DNA of 41,427 bases. Source: Nanobdellota archaeon. Its GTDB lineage: Archaea > Nanobdellota > Nanobdellia > Woesearchaeales > WJIZ01. The stretch's first letter is position 1; every line of letters starts with the position of its first letter. This document shows positions 7,901 through 16,141 of this stretch, one piece after another. The DNA is taken from contig JAGLMD010000011.1 in NCBI GenBank assembly GCA_023140175.1, forward strand, positions 1 to 41,427, read 5' to 3'. A program made the translations under genes and the position numbers. The notes under the pieces are model-generated. The model searched no databases. It had not been told where the DNA came from and was given only the letters and a program-made list of their open reading frames with translations.

Positions 7901-9244
7901 ATGAAAGAAAGCAGGATTATAGCAGCAGGCATCATGGTATTGCTTGTGCTTGTCATCATCGGATGTAAAAAAATTGAGACGGGAATTGAGGTGATTGAAA
8001 AAGAAGAATTGCCTGAACAAAAAGCAGGTGAATCAGTTAGTGTAGGTTATGGTTGGAGTACAAAAGACAATCCTAAAGAGGCAGTGACAGAAGCAGTATC
8101 CTCTGTAAAGGAAAGTTTAGGTGAAAAGATTCCTGAGTATGCAATATTGTTTGCTACTGTTGGCTATGATACAGATACCCTCCTTAAGGAGGTTAAAGCG
8201 CTTTTACCTGCTACTCAAATCTATGGCGGTACTTCGTTGCTCGGAGTTTTAACTAAAGATGGCTATCATGTTGGTGAAACTGGTTCACTATCTTTACTGG
8301 CTATATCTTCCTCAAAGATAACTTTTGGTGCGGGTGGAGCTAACCTGGATGACTTTGATTCACCAAGAGATGCAGGAAAGGAGGCTATTACTTCTGCTAT
8401 TAAGAATGCAGGAAGGGAAGGAGAATTACCGAAAATTGTGTTGATTACAACTGCTCCGGGACATGAAGAAGAAATAATTCATGGAATTGAGAATATTGTC
8501 AGCAACAATACTCCAATAATAGGGGGGTCTTCTGCTGATAATGATATAACCGGAAAATGGAAACAATTTGCTAATGACAAAGTGTACAGCAATGGTGTCA
8601 GTCTGACAGCTATCTTTACTGATTTGAAAGTTAGCTTTGCCTATGATGCTGGCTACTTGATAACTGAAAACCAAGGAATTATTACTAATGCTTCAGGCAG
8701 GGTTATCTATGAAATAGATAATAATCCAGCAGCCATTGTCTACAACGAGTGGACTGGCGGCATAATAAGCGACAAGCTTGAAACAGGAGGTTCGATTCTT
8801 TCTGAAACTTCCTTTTATCCCCTAGCAAAACTGTTGCAAGCAGAAACGGAAGAGATTCACTATCTCTCTGTCCATCCATTGTCGGTTAATTTGCCAGAGA
8901 AATCTCTTACTGTTTTTACTGACATAGAACAGGGACAAGAAATTTTGCTTATGCGCGGAAATTGGGAACTTCTCTTAAATAGAGCCCAAAGCACATCGCA
9001 TAATGCTTTAGCAAATGCAAAGATTGCCAAAGGAGAGGGATATTTTGGAATCTACACTTTCTGTGCTGGAACTTTGCTTGCCATTCCCGAGGAAGAAAGA
9101 GCCAAAATGACATTGTTAATTAACAGCGAATTAGGAGGTATCCCATTTATTGGAACTTTTACCTTTGGTGAGCAGGGTTTTATTCCTGGCGTAGGAAACA
9201 TGCATGGAAACCTCGTTAATTCCATGATAATCTTCAGCGAATAA
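7901..9244 (+). CDS. Exported FIST-domain lipoprotein
   Basis: Lipobox LVIIGC; FIST_N/FIST_C-like sequence (SVGYGWSTKDNPKEAVTEAV...YGGTSLLGVLT...PIIGGSSADND...GEGYFGIYTFCAGTLLAI...FIGTFTFGEQG); GAGGTGAT SD. Confidence 0.75.
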   Translation: MKESRIIAAGIMVLLVLVIIGCKKIETGIEVIEKEELPEQKAGESVSVGYGWSTKDNPKEAVTEAVSSVKESLGEKIPEYAILFATVGYDTDTLLKEVKALLPATQIYGGTSLLGVLTKDGYHVGETGSLSLLAISSSKITFGAGGANLDDFDSPRDAGKEAITSAIKNAGREGELPKIVLITTAPGHEEEIIHGIENIVSNNTPIIGGSSADNDITGKWKQFANDKVYSNGVSLTAIFTDLKVSFAYDAGYLITENQGIITNASGRVIYEIDNNPAAIVYNEWTGGIISDKLETGGSILSETSFYPLAKLLQAETEEIHYLSVHPLSVNLPEKSLTVFTDIEQGQEILLMRGNWELLLNRAQSTSHNALANAKIAKGEGYFGIYTFCAGTLLAIPEEERAKMTLLINSELGGIPFIGTFTFGEQGFIPGVGNMHGNLVNSMIIFSE

Positions 9245-9290
9245 GTAAAACAAAATTTAGCAGCTTTTTATAATGCTGCATGGATAAAAA

Positions 9291-10925
9291 ATGCAGGAGA
9301 AGAGAATAACCATATTTAGGAGAGTTTTTTTACTGATGGTTATAGTGTCCACTATTTCTGGAATTTTAATTCTATTTGTCACCGTTGTGTACCATCTCAA
9401 CGATATGGAAAGAGTCCTTATTCAACAAAACGAACTCCTTGCTGGAATTGCTTCACAAAGCATCGAAGCGGGTTATTTGGCTAAACATATCCCATTTGAG
9501 ACGATTAGAAGCATCACCGAGTCTGAAGATATTTTGTTCTTATGGGTGGTTAAGCCGGACGGAGAGGTTTACCTTTCTGATGACCCTGAGATGTGGGGGA
9601 AAAAAATCAAGGATGATTCTCTTGGCATAGGGGAGGTAATTGTTAAGGATAGTACCTCTGTTGGAGGAGAGGAACATATAAAAATTATTATACATCCCTT
9701 AAAGATTGGAGAGTCAGAAAAGAAGTGGACGCTCTACTTGGGAGTCTCATTAAAGTCGCTCACTATCGCAAGAAATAAAATGATTGTGATCAATACTATC
9801 TTATTTGTTTTAATAATCTTTTTTTCTTCTATTGTTTCTCTTTATCTAGCTAGGAGTGTTACCAAACCAATCATTGAATTAAAAAATGTTACAGACGAAT
9901 TAGCTAAAGGCAATCTGGATATTAGGGCAGAAATTAAATCAAGAGATGAAATTGGTGATCTAGCTTCTGCTTTTAATGATATGACATCTGATTTGAAAAA
10001 ATCCTATATGCATATAGAAGAACATGAACAGGCACTTGAGAATCAAGTTCAACAAAGGACACTAGAACTCCAGAAAAATGTCAAGGAGATAGAAGACTCC
10101 AAGCAGGCAGCAATAAACATGATGGAAGATGTTGATGAAACAAACAAACAATTACTGGAAGCCCAGGAAAAACTCAAGGGATATGTCAATGAGCTGGAAT
10201 CCCTGGATGTTAAGAAAGGGGAGTTTATCTCAATAACAGCACATGAGCTTAAAACACCCCTTACATCTATTAAGGGGTTTGCGGATCTTCTTCAAAATGA
10301 TAAGATAGCAGGCAATGCAAAATCAAGAAAAAATTATCTAAATATCATTCATCACGATGCTGAAAGACTAGGCAGATTAATTACAGACATTCTTGACCTG
10401 TCTAAAATCGACCTTGGTGCAATGAGATTTGAATATAGTGATATCAATCTTAGGGATGTTACAGATACAATGAGGAATCGAATTTATCCTAAGGCAGATG
10501 AAAAGAAAATAACCTTAAATTATGAAGTACCTGAGAACTTACCTACTATTACAACTGATGCAGACCGCCTTATCCAGGTTATCTCAAATATTATCAACAA
10601 TGCCATACGCTATACTTCAGACAATGGCAGGGTATTGGTAAGTGTTAAACCGGGGCAGGATGATTTTATAATTTCTGTAAAAGATACAGGTATGGGTATT
10701 CCAAAAGACCAGCTGGATAAGATATTTAATAGATTCTACCAGGTTGACTCTTCCTATACAAGAAAAGTGGGCGGATCCGGCCTTGGCCTTGCTATCTCTA
10801 AGGGAATTATAGATGCTATGAACGGCAGGATATGGGTTGAAAGTAAATTGGGAAAGGGATCTACTTTTTATATTTCATTACCTATGAAGCAGAAGAAAAA
10901 TAAGGATGGAGATACGGGCGTATAA
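9291..10925 (+). CDS. HAMP histidine kinase
   Basis: TM, HAMP, HisKA (SITAHELKTPLTSIKGFADLL), HATPase N box (VISNIINNAIRYTS), G1 (VKDTGMGIP), G2 (GGSGLGLAISKGI). Confidence 0.93.
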   Translation: MQEKRITIFRRVFLLMVIVSTISGILILFVTVVYHLNDMERVLIQQNELLAGIASQSIEAGYLAKHIPFETIRSITESEDILFLWVVKPDGEVYLSDDPEMWGKKIKDDSLGIGEVIVKDSTSVGGEEHIKIIIHPLKIGESEKKWTLYLGVSLKSLTIARNKMIVINTILFVLIIFFSSIVSLYLARSVTKPIIELKNVTDELAKGNLDIRAEIKSRDEIGDLASAFNDMTSDLKKSYMHIEEHEQALENQVQQRTLELQKNVKEIEDSKQAAINMMEDVDETNKQLLEAQEKLKGYVNELESLDVKKGEFISITAHELKTPLTSIKGFADLLQNDKIAGNAKSRKNYLNIIHHDAERLGRLITDILDLSKIDLGAMRFEYSDINLRDVTDTMRNRIYPKADEKKITLNYEVPENLPTITTDADRLIQVISNIINNAIRYTSDNGRVLVSVKPGQDDFIISVKDTGMGIPKDQLDKIFNRFYQVDSSYTRKVGGSGLGLAISKGIIDAMNGRIWVESKLGKGSTFYISLPMKQKKNKDGDTGV

Positions 10926-10945
10926 ATTAGCTGAGGTGCATTATT

Positions 10946-11065
10946 ATGAAAAAGAAAGAATTAATAGTTCAACTCGAAAAGGGATCTTACTGGGAGGATG
11001 AATTTATTTAGGATTATGATAATATAGAACAAATATTTAAGCTGCTTAAAGGAAAGAAAACTTAA
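10946..11065 (+). other. Micro-ORF MKKKELIVQLEKGSYWEDEFI-[TAG]-DYDNIEQIFKLLKGKKT*
   Basis: In-frame TAG at 11009-11011; same frame continues to TAA 11063-11065. Confidence 0.25.
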
Positions 11066-11433
11066 CCAAGAATCTTCTTAACTCTCCAGGCAAGATCATC
11101 GTTATCAAATGGCTTTGTTATATAGTCAGCAACATTCATTTTTTCCAATGTTTTCTTTCCAATTTCGGAAAACCTTGCTACGGTCAGGAAAGCCACTTTT
11201 AAATCCTTTGTCTTCGGGTTTTCTCTTATTTTTTCACATGTTTCCCTGCCGCTCATGCCGGGCATCATCATATCCAATATTATGAGGTCAGGTTCATTGT
11301 CCTTAAGCTTGTCAAGGCATTCATTACCGCCACCAGCAGTGGTGACTTCAAAGCCATTAGACTCAAGTACAGCTTTCACAAGCTCTACTAAGTGGGGCTC
11401 ATCGTCCACAACCATTATCTTATTTTTAGCCAT
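11062..11433 (-). CDS. CheY-like single-domain response regulator
   Basis: MVVDDEPHLVELVKAVLE...DLIILDMMMPGMSG...FLTVARF...YITKPFDNDDL. Confidence 0.93.
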   Translation of the reverse strand: MAKNKIMVVDDEPHLVELVKAVLESNGFEVTTAGGGNECLDKLKDNEPDLIILDMMMPGMSGRETCEKIRENPKTKDLKVAFLTVARFSEIGKKTLEKMNVADYITKPFDNDDLAWRVKKILG

Positions 11434-11476
11434 TTTATATAAGAATTATTGTATCTTATTTATTAATTTTTCCATT

Positions 11477-12025
11477 TCATGATGCCAAATCTATTGTTTT
11501 GTCAGCAAACATGCTTAAGTCTTTGAGCAATTCTTCATTGTCGACCTTGGGAATTGTTCCGTCTTTCAATACAATAAACAACTTCTTGACATTTTCCTGG
11601 TTCTTCTCCAGTGACAGCTCATGGGTAAATCTTACTATAGATGAACATTCTTCATATATAAGCAAAGTAGATATTGTATCGAATATTACAGCTCCGCAAT
11701 CCATTTCATTAACAGCTTTAGCTATTGCTACTTTTATATATTCAAGGGCAGTCGGAGCAGGCACGAATATGCAATTATTAGCTGGAGCAGGAGCCTTATA
11801 GTGGCTGCTGAGAACATCTATAAAGAAAAATTTATCTGTATTTATCTCTTTATCCTTAAGCATCTCTAAAATATCTGTATAAGGCTTGCTAAGGCATACA
11901 TAACATATTTTTTTATTGGTTTTTTCTAAAGATTTTACTATCTCTTCTAATTGTTTTAGATATTCTTCTTCATGCAGAAGGATCAATAAGAATTGGTTCT
12001 TCACTATCTCTTCTATTATATTCAT
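11477..12025 (-). CDS. KaiC/RecA-like protein lacking Walker A (paralog 1)
   Basis: ICYVCLSKPY...KFFFIDVLSS...NCIFVPAPTALEYIKVAIAKA...VIFDTISTLLIYEE; start chosen at MNIIEEIV because of the GAGGTGG SD, not the ORF-track start at 12070. Confidence 0.6.
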   Translation of the reverse strand: MNIIEEIVKNQFLLILLHEEEYLKQLEEIVKSLEKTNKKICYVCLSKPYTDILEMLKDKEINTDKFFFIDVLSSHYKAPAPANNCIFVPAPTALEYIKVAIAKAVNEMDCGAVIFDTISTLLIYEECSSIVRFTHELSLEKNQENVKKLFIVLKDGTIPKVDNEELLKDLSMFADKTIDLAS

Positions 12026-12122
12026 CGAATTGCCACCTCTTTGGAATAAAATAGATTTTGCGAGCTTCATTTATAAACATGGCGCATAAATTGGGATAAA
12101 AATTGGGGATTATGTGACATTT

Positions 12123-12653
12123 TCATTGCCAATGCAAAACATCAATATTGATCTTATTCTTATCAAAAATATACTTAAATGTTTTTTCGTCTCCCTGATT
12201 GCAAAGGAAGATCTGTTTTTTATTTGTAATTTTTTTTATATTCAGTAAGAAATCAGAACATTCTCCTTTTAGGATTTCCCTAAATGAAATCAGATTAGAT
12301 AAAGAGTCAAATAGAAGATAATCCGGAGAAAAGATTTTCATTTGTTTTTCTATCTCTTTTTTGAGATTTGGAAGTGTATTTGGCAAAGCGAAATAACTGC
12401 AGTTCTTATGCTCTTTTCCAGGCAGCTTAAGTATGCCTGAAATGGAGTCTATTATGAAAAATTTGTTCAGGACTATATTATTCTTGATAAACTTTTCAGC
12501 TAATGAGCCGTAAGTTTTTGAGAGGCTGACATATAGGGCAGTATGATGTTCTGATATATTTTTCAGAAACTGAAGAAATGACATATCCTGTTTTTGCCGG
12601 GGCAGCACTATTAAGAGGGTTTTATCACTACTTAAGTATTTGGCGTATCTCAT
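12123..12653 (-). CDS. KaiC/RecA-like protein lacking Walker A (paralog 2, divergent)
   Basis: TALYVSLSKTYGSLAEKF...KFFIIDSIS...NCSYFALPNTLPNLKKEI...LLFDSLSNLISF; ATGA overlap with upstream response regulator. Confidence 0.55.
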   Translation of the reverse strand: MRYAKYLSSDKTLLIVLPRQKQDMSFLQFLKNISEHHTALYVSLSKTYGSLAEKFIKNNIVLNKFFIIDSISGILKLPGKEHKNCSYFALPNTLPNLKKEIEKQMKIFSPDYLLFDSLSNLISFREILKGECSDFLLNIKKITNKKQIFLCNQGDEKTFKYIFDKNKINIDVLHWQ

Positions 12654-13021
12654 TTTAGCGCCTTTCTTACTCTTTTTGCCAGGTCCTTATTATCAAATGG
12701 CTTTTGGATATAATCCACTATATTGTTCTTTTGAAGCAATTTTCTCTCAAACTCTGAGACATCCAGGGCAGTAAGGTATATAATTTTAATATGCTTCAAT
12801 TTTGGTTCAACTCTTACTCTTTCAGAAACAGCTACTCCTGACATGCCGGGCATCATAAAGTCCAGCAGGATAAGGTCTGGCTCTTCTATTTTCAATAATT
12901 CCAGGCATTCTTTGCCATCATGAGCAACCATGACCTCAAAATTTTCTGCCTCCAGAATTGCCTTGACTAAATTTAGGATATTGTCTTCATCATCCACTAT
13001 CATTATTTTTTTTCTGCCCAT
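12650..13021 (-). CDS. CheY-like single-domain response regulator
   Basis: IMIVDDEDNILNLVKAILEAENF...DLILLDFMMPGMSG...YLTALDVSEF...YIQKPFDNKDLAKRVRKAL; MGRKK start (13021) preferred over TTG 13063, which would lie upstream of the predicted TSS. Confidence 0.93.
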   Translation of the reverse strand: MGRKKIMIVDDEDNILNLVKAILEAENFEVMVAHDGKECLELLKIEEPDLILLDFMMPGMSGVAVSERVRVEPKLKHIKIIYLTALDVSEFERKLLQKNNIVDYIQKPFDNKDLAKRVRKALK

Positions 13022-13059
13022 TTTTACTGTTTTGCTGTCCTTTTTGGATTCTATGCTAT

Positions 13060-13084
13060 GCAAATGTTCGTAATAATATACATA
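13060..13084 (-). promoter_or_regulatory. Operator ACGAACATTTGC (13060-13071, - strand) next to a TATA-like tract (13073-13084)
   Basis: Imperfect copy of the ACGAA-N2-TTCGT element. Confidence 0.45.
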
Positions 13085-13169
13085 CTAATATTTGCTTTTT
13101 ATAAATATTTCTTTTTATGATATCTGCAGCAAGTTTTTGTTTTATAGTAAATATTGAAGAATGGACACA

Positions 13170-13706
13170 CTATTCTTCTACTTCAACAACTTTATCTACA
13201 AACATATACAGATCCTTGATTAATTCAGAATCTATGTCTTCTTTCAATGCTATAAAAACAGCTTTGCAATTGGCAATTCTTGACTTTGTAATCGCGTTAT
13301 GGGCAAATTGGATAATTGAGTGGGCCCCTTCATAAACCAATAATGCAGAAAGAGAGTCAAATAAGGAACTATCGCATTGCTGTTCATTTAATGCTTTAGA
13401 GAAAGCAACACTTATTTCAGTCAATGCATTCGGGGCAGATACAAATATGCAGTTATCTGCATCTTTAGGAGACTGCACAGACTTTGTTAAGGTATCTATA
13501 AAAAAGAACTTAGCAGCATTAATATTGTTTTTCTCTAAGTTTGCCATCATGGAGGAATATGGCTGGTTAAAACTTACATAAGATATCTTTTTAGAAATAC
13601 CCTCCAGGCTTCTAATTATTTCCATCAGCTGAGCGGAGTAATTGTTCTTAGCCACTATAAATAATAAAATTTGATTTTCATTCACTTCTTTTATTATATC
13701 TGCCAT
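13170..13706 (-). CDS. KaiC/RecA-like protein lacking Walker A (paralog 3)
   Basis: ISYVSFNQPYSSMMANLEKNNINAAKFFFIDTLT...NCIFVSAPNALTEISVAFSKALNE...SLFDSLSALLVYEGAHSIIQFAHNAI; GGTGAT SD. Confidence 0.65.
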   Translation of the reverse strand: MADIIKEVNENQILLFIVAKNNYSAQLMEIIRSLEGISKKISYVSFNQPYSSMMANLEKNNINAAKFFFIDTLTKSVQSPKDADNCIFVSAPNALTEISVAFSKALNEQQCDSSLFDSLSALLVYEGAHSIIQFAHNAITKSRIANCKAVFIALKEDIDSELIKDLYMFVDKVVEVEE

Positions 13707-13714
13707 ATGATCAC

Positions 13715-14659
13715 CTATTTTTCCTTAGTATGTTCAATGTTGAAAATACCCTTACTTTCTATATTTGATATTATTTCATCAATAATCGAGAATATTCCAT
13801 CTATTATATCAGTCTGGGTCACAATGCCTATCATTTTATTACCCATCATAACCGGCAATCTATTAAACTTTTTTTCCAACATCAGCATAATCTTATTTGC
13901 TTCAAAGATAGTTATATTCGGAGAGATATTTGCGAGGGGAGTTGACATGATTGTCTCAACAGTTGATTTGTTTAATCTCTCAATGTTTAAAAACATCTGG
14001 CCAATAATATCGTTTGTTGTTATGATCCCTGCTGGCCTATCATCTTCCATAATAAAGATGAAATCACTCTTCCTGGTTTTCATAATGTCCCATGCTTTTG
14101 AAACACTTTCCCATTTTTGTATGCTTATCATATCTTTATTCATCGCATGCATTATTAAACCCGGAATCCCCACATCAATAATTGTTTTTGAGGCAAATGC
14201 GTCTAATTCAGTCAAGATATCTGTCTGAGTAACAATTCCCACGAGCTTATCTTCTTCTAAAACAACCAATTTTCTAAGATTATTTTCTGACATTTTTTGA
14301 TATGCATCAAGAATAGAATTATCCGGAGATACAAATACCATCTTTTGTTCTATAACCTCTTTTACTTTTTGCTTTAAGCTTTTTTTATTGAAATCAATTT
14401 TTAAAAAGTCCATTTCGCTGATCAATCCAATCGGTTTTTTATGCTTTAATACAACTAAAGTGCCTTTGTTTTCTTTTATCATAACCTCTGCAGCCTTATA
14501 GAGTATTTTTTCATCATCTATTGTGATGACTTCTTTTTTTATTAAACATCTTATTGGTTTTTTTATCACATCATTTATTTTTTTGTAAAGGATTTTTGAG
14601 TTTTTAGATATTTTCCAGTTTCTTAGGAATTCAAAAATTGATTTAAGTTTTTCTGCCAT
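13715..14659 (-). CDS. Protein with four CBS domains
   Basis: Four CBS repeats (e.g. VSPDNSILDAYQKMSENNLRKLVVLEEDKLVGIVTQTDIL); start proposed at MAEKLKSIF; ORF is open to 14767. Confidence 0.9.
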   Translation of the reverse strand: MAEKLKSIFEFLRNWKISKNSKILYKKINDVIKKPIRCLIKKEVITIDDEKILYKAAEVMIKENKGTLVVLKHKKPIGLISEMDFLKIDFNKKSLKQKVKEVIEQKMVFVSPDNSILDAYQKMSENNLRKLVVLEEDKLVGIVTQTDILTELDAFASKTIIDVGIPGLIMHAMNKDMISIQKWESVSKAWDIMKTRKSDFIFIMEDDRPAGIITTNDIIGQMFLNIERLNKSTVETIMSTPLANISPNITIFEANKIMLMLEKKFNRLPVMMGNKMIGIVTQTDIIDGIFSIIDEIISNIESKGIFNIEHTKEK

Positions 14660-14663
14660 TTTT

Positions 14664-14786
14664 ATCGTTAAGTCGAGTCCATATCTGCTTGCTGAAGTGA
14701 AAAGTATTAGGCTCGACAATATAACTCGACTTAATGATTCCAAAAATTGACTAATATGGACCCGCATTATAGTTAGTCAATTTTTG
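14664..14786 (-). other. Structured intergenic region: 14-bp hairpin (14741-14754/14773-14786) and 14-bp long-range stem (14664-14677/14725-14738, one GU)
   Basis: Arms read directly; competing GTCGAG/CTCGAC pairing at 14672-14677 with 14712-14717 or 14725-14730. Confidence 0.55.
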
Positions 14787-16141
14787 TTATCTTTATGTCT
14801 TAATTTTTCTTTTAGTACAGGGATTTTTTCTTTAATTTCTATCAGCCTTTCTTCATGCTTATCCAATCGCTGCTCATATGCATGTTCTGTCAAATTCTTT
14901 TTTATGAAATAATCTGTCTGGGTTTTTTTCATCAATTCTTTTAGGATATCTTCTTCCTTTTCGAGATTTCTTATTTTTCTTTTAAGCATTTCCCTGGATA
15001 CTATATGAAAAGAAATTTTTACTATTACTGCCCCGCTGACCAGGATTATAAGAATAAGCCACCAATATTCTTTTGTAAATTTGATTATATTAAACTTTAA
15101 TTCTTTTTTTGATACGATTCCAAATAACAATGAATCAGATATTATTTGTTCTATATTTTGATTGGCTTTGCCTATAAGCAGTGCAGCATTTTCGAAATCA
15201 GAAGCCTCAAATTTACTTATAGCCTGCTCCAGCAGCTCCATACATTCAGATACATTCAGGCTCTTTTCTGCCCCATCTATCCTTATCTTTATTTCACTTA
15301 TATCTTTATTTATCCTAATTGCTTTTTCCTTCAATAAACTTATTTCTTCTCCCAGGGCTTCAACCTTTTTGTGTTCGCTTAATTCCAGGGCTAATTTTGC
15401 TTCTTTTAGGCTGTCATTTATTCTAGAAAAAGATAAATTGTTTTCCCCTAATTCTTTTATATCTTTTTTAGCTTTTATCAGTATTCCGGCTGATTTGTTT
15501 AGATTCTTTACTTCTTTGTTTAATAAAAGCAATCTTTTGCTGTCTAAGCTGCCTATGCTTGTTTTTGCGATATTGACAGTGTCATCTATTTTTTTGATAT
15601 TAATTTTTTCATATGCCAAATCTGCTTTAATTGCTTCCAATTTATCTGATATTGAAAGGATTTCGTTTTTGTAGGTTTTAATTATTTCATCATATGCCCG
15701 AGCAGCGTATATAGCAGCATCTTCGTAATTCTCCTGCCCAAATTCGTATTTTGCGGCATCCAGGATCTTAAGGGGAGATGTAAAATTTGTTTCCAGCCCG
15801 ATACAGCCTATCAGTGCTTTTGTTTCATTTAATTTTTTATAGCTATCAAATGCTTTTTGCTTCAGATAGGATATCTCTTTAGCCAGCAGGAAAACTCTTT
15901 CATAATCTTTTATATCTAAAGATAATTTTGCTTCTGTCAGCAGATCATTAATTCTTGATATGCCCATTTCAGATTCCGACATAATTTTGATATCCTTTTC
16001 AGCCCTGGTTATGGATGATAAAGCACTATTTTCAGTATTATTGTCTGATGCTAGTGATGCTGTTGATAAGAGGCATAAGAAGATTAAAAGGGGGGGCACT
16101 AAGAGGATATGTTTTTGTTTTATTTTTGATGCCTTATTCAC
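14777..16141 (-). CDS. Exported/membrane coiled-coil protein with cytoplasmic helical-hairpin module
   Basis: Signal/TM, helical repeats (RINDLLTEAKLSLDIKDYERVFLLAKEISYLKQKAFDSY), TM, then LEKEEDILKELMKKTQTDYFIKKNLTEHAYEQRLDKHEERLIEIKEK; GTG start overlaps upstream stop. Confidence 0.7.
   Translation of the reverse strand: MNKASKIKQKHILLVPPLLIFLCLLSTASLASDNNTENSALSSITRAEKDIKIMSESEMGISRINDLLTEAKLSLDIKDYERVFLLAKEISYLKQKAFDSYKKLNETKALIGCIGLETNFTSPLKILDAAKYEFGQENYEDAAIYAARAYDEIIKTYKNEILSISDKLEAIKADLAYEKINIKKIDDTVNIAKTSIGSLDSKRLLLLNKEVKNLNKSAGILIKAKKDIKELGENNLSFSRINDSLKEAKLALELSEHKKVEALGEEISLLKEKAIRINKDISEIKIRIDGAEKSLNVSECMELLEQAISKFEASDFENAALLIGKANQNIEQIISDSLLFGIVSKKELKFNIIKFTKEYWWLILIILVSGAVIVKISFHIVSREMLKRKIRNLEKEEDILKELMKKTQTDYFIKKNLTEHAYEQRLDKHEERLIEIKEKIPVLKEKLRHKDNKN

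Noticed and set aside
10946-11065. Pyrrolysine-encoding TAG
   Set aside because: TAG is used as a normal stop nearby (e.g. end of 5810..6943) and no pyl genes are visible.
15146-15674. + strand ORFs inside 14777..16141 and other giant-gene antisense ORFs
   Set aside because: Composition mirrors the coding strand; no domain features, no SD or promoter signals.
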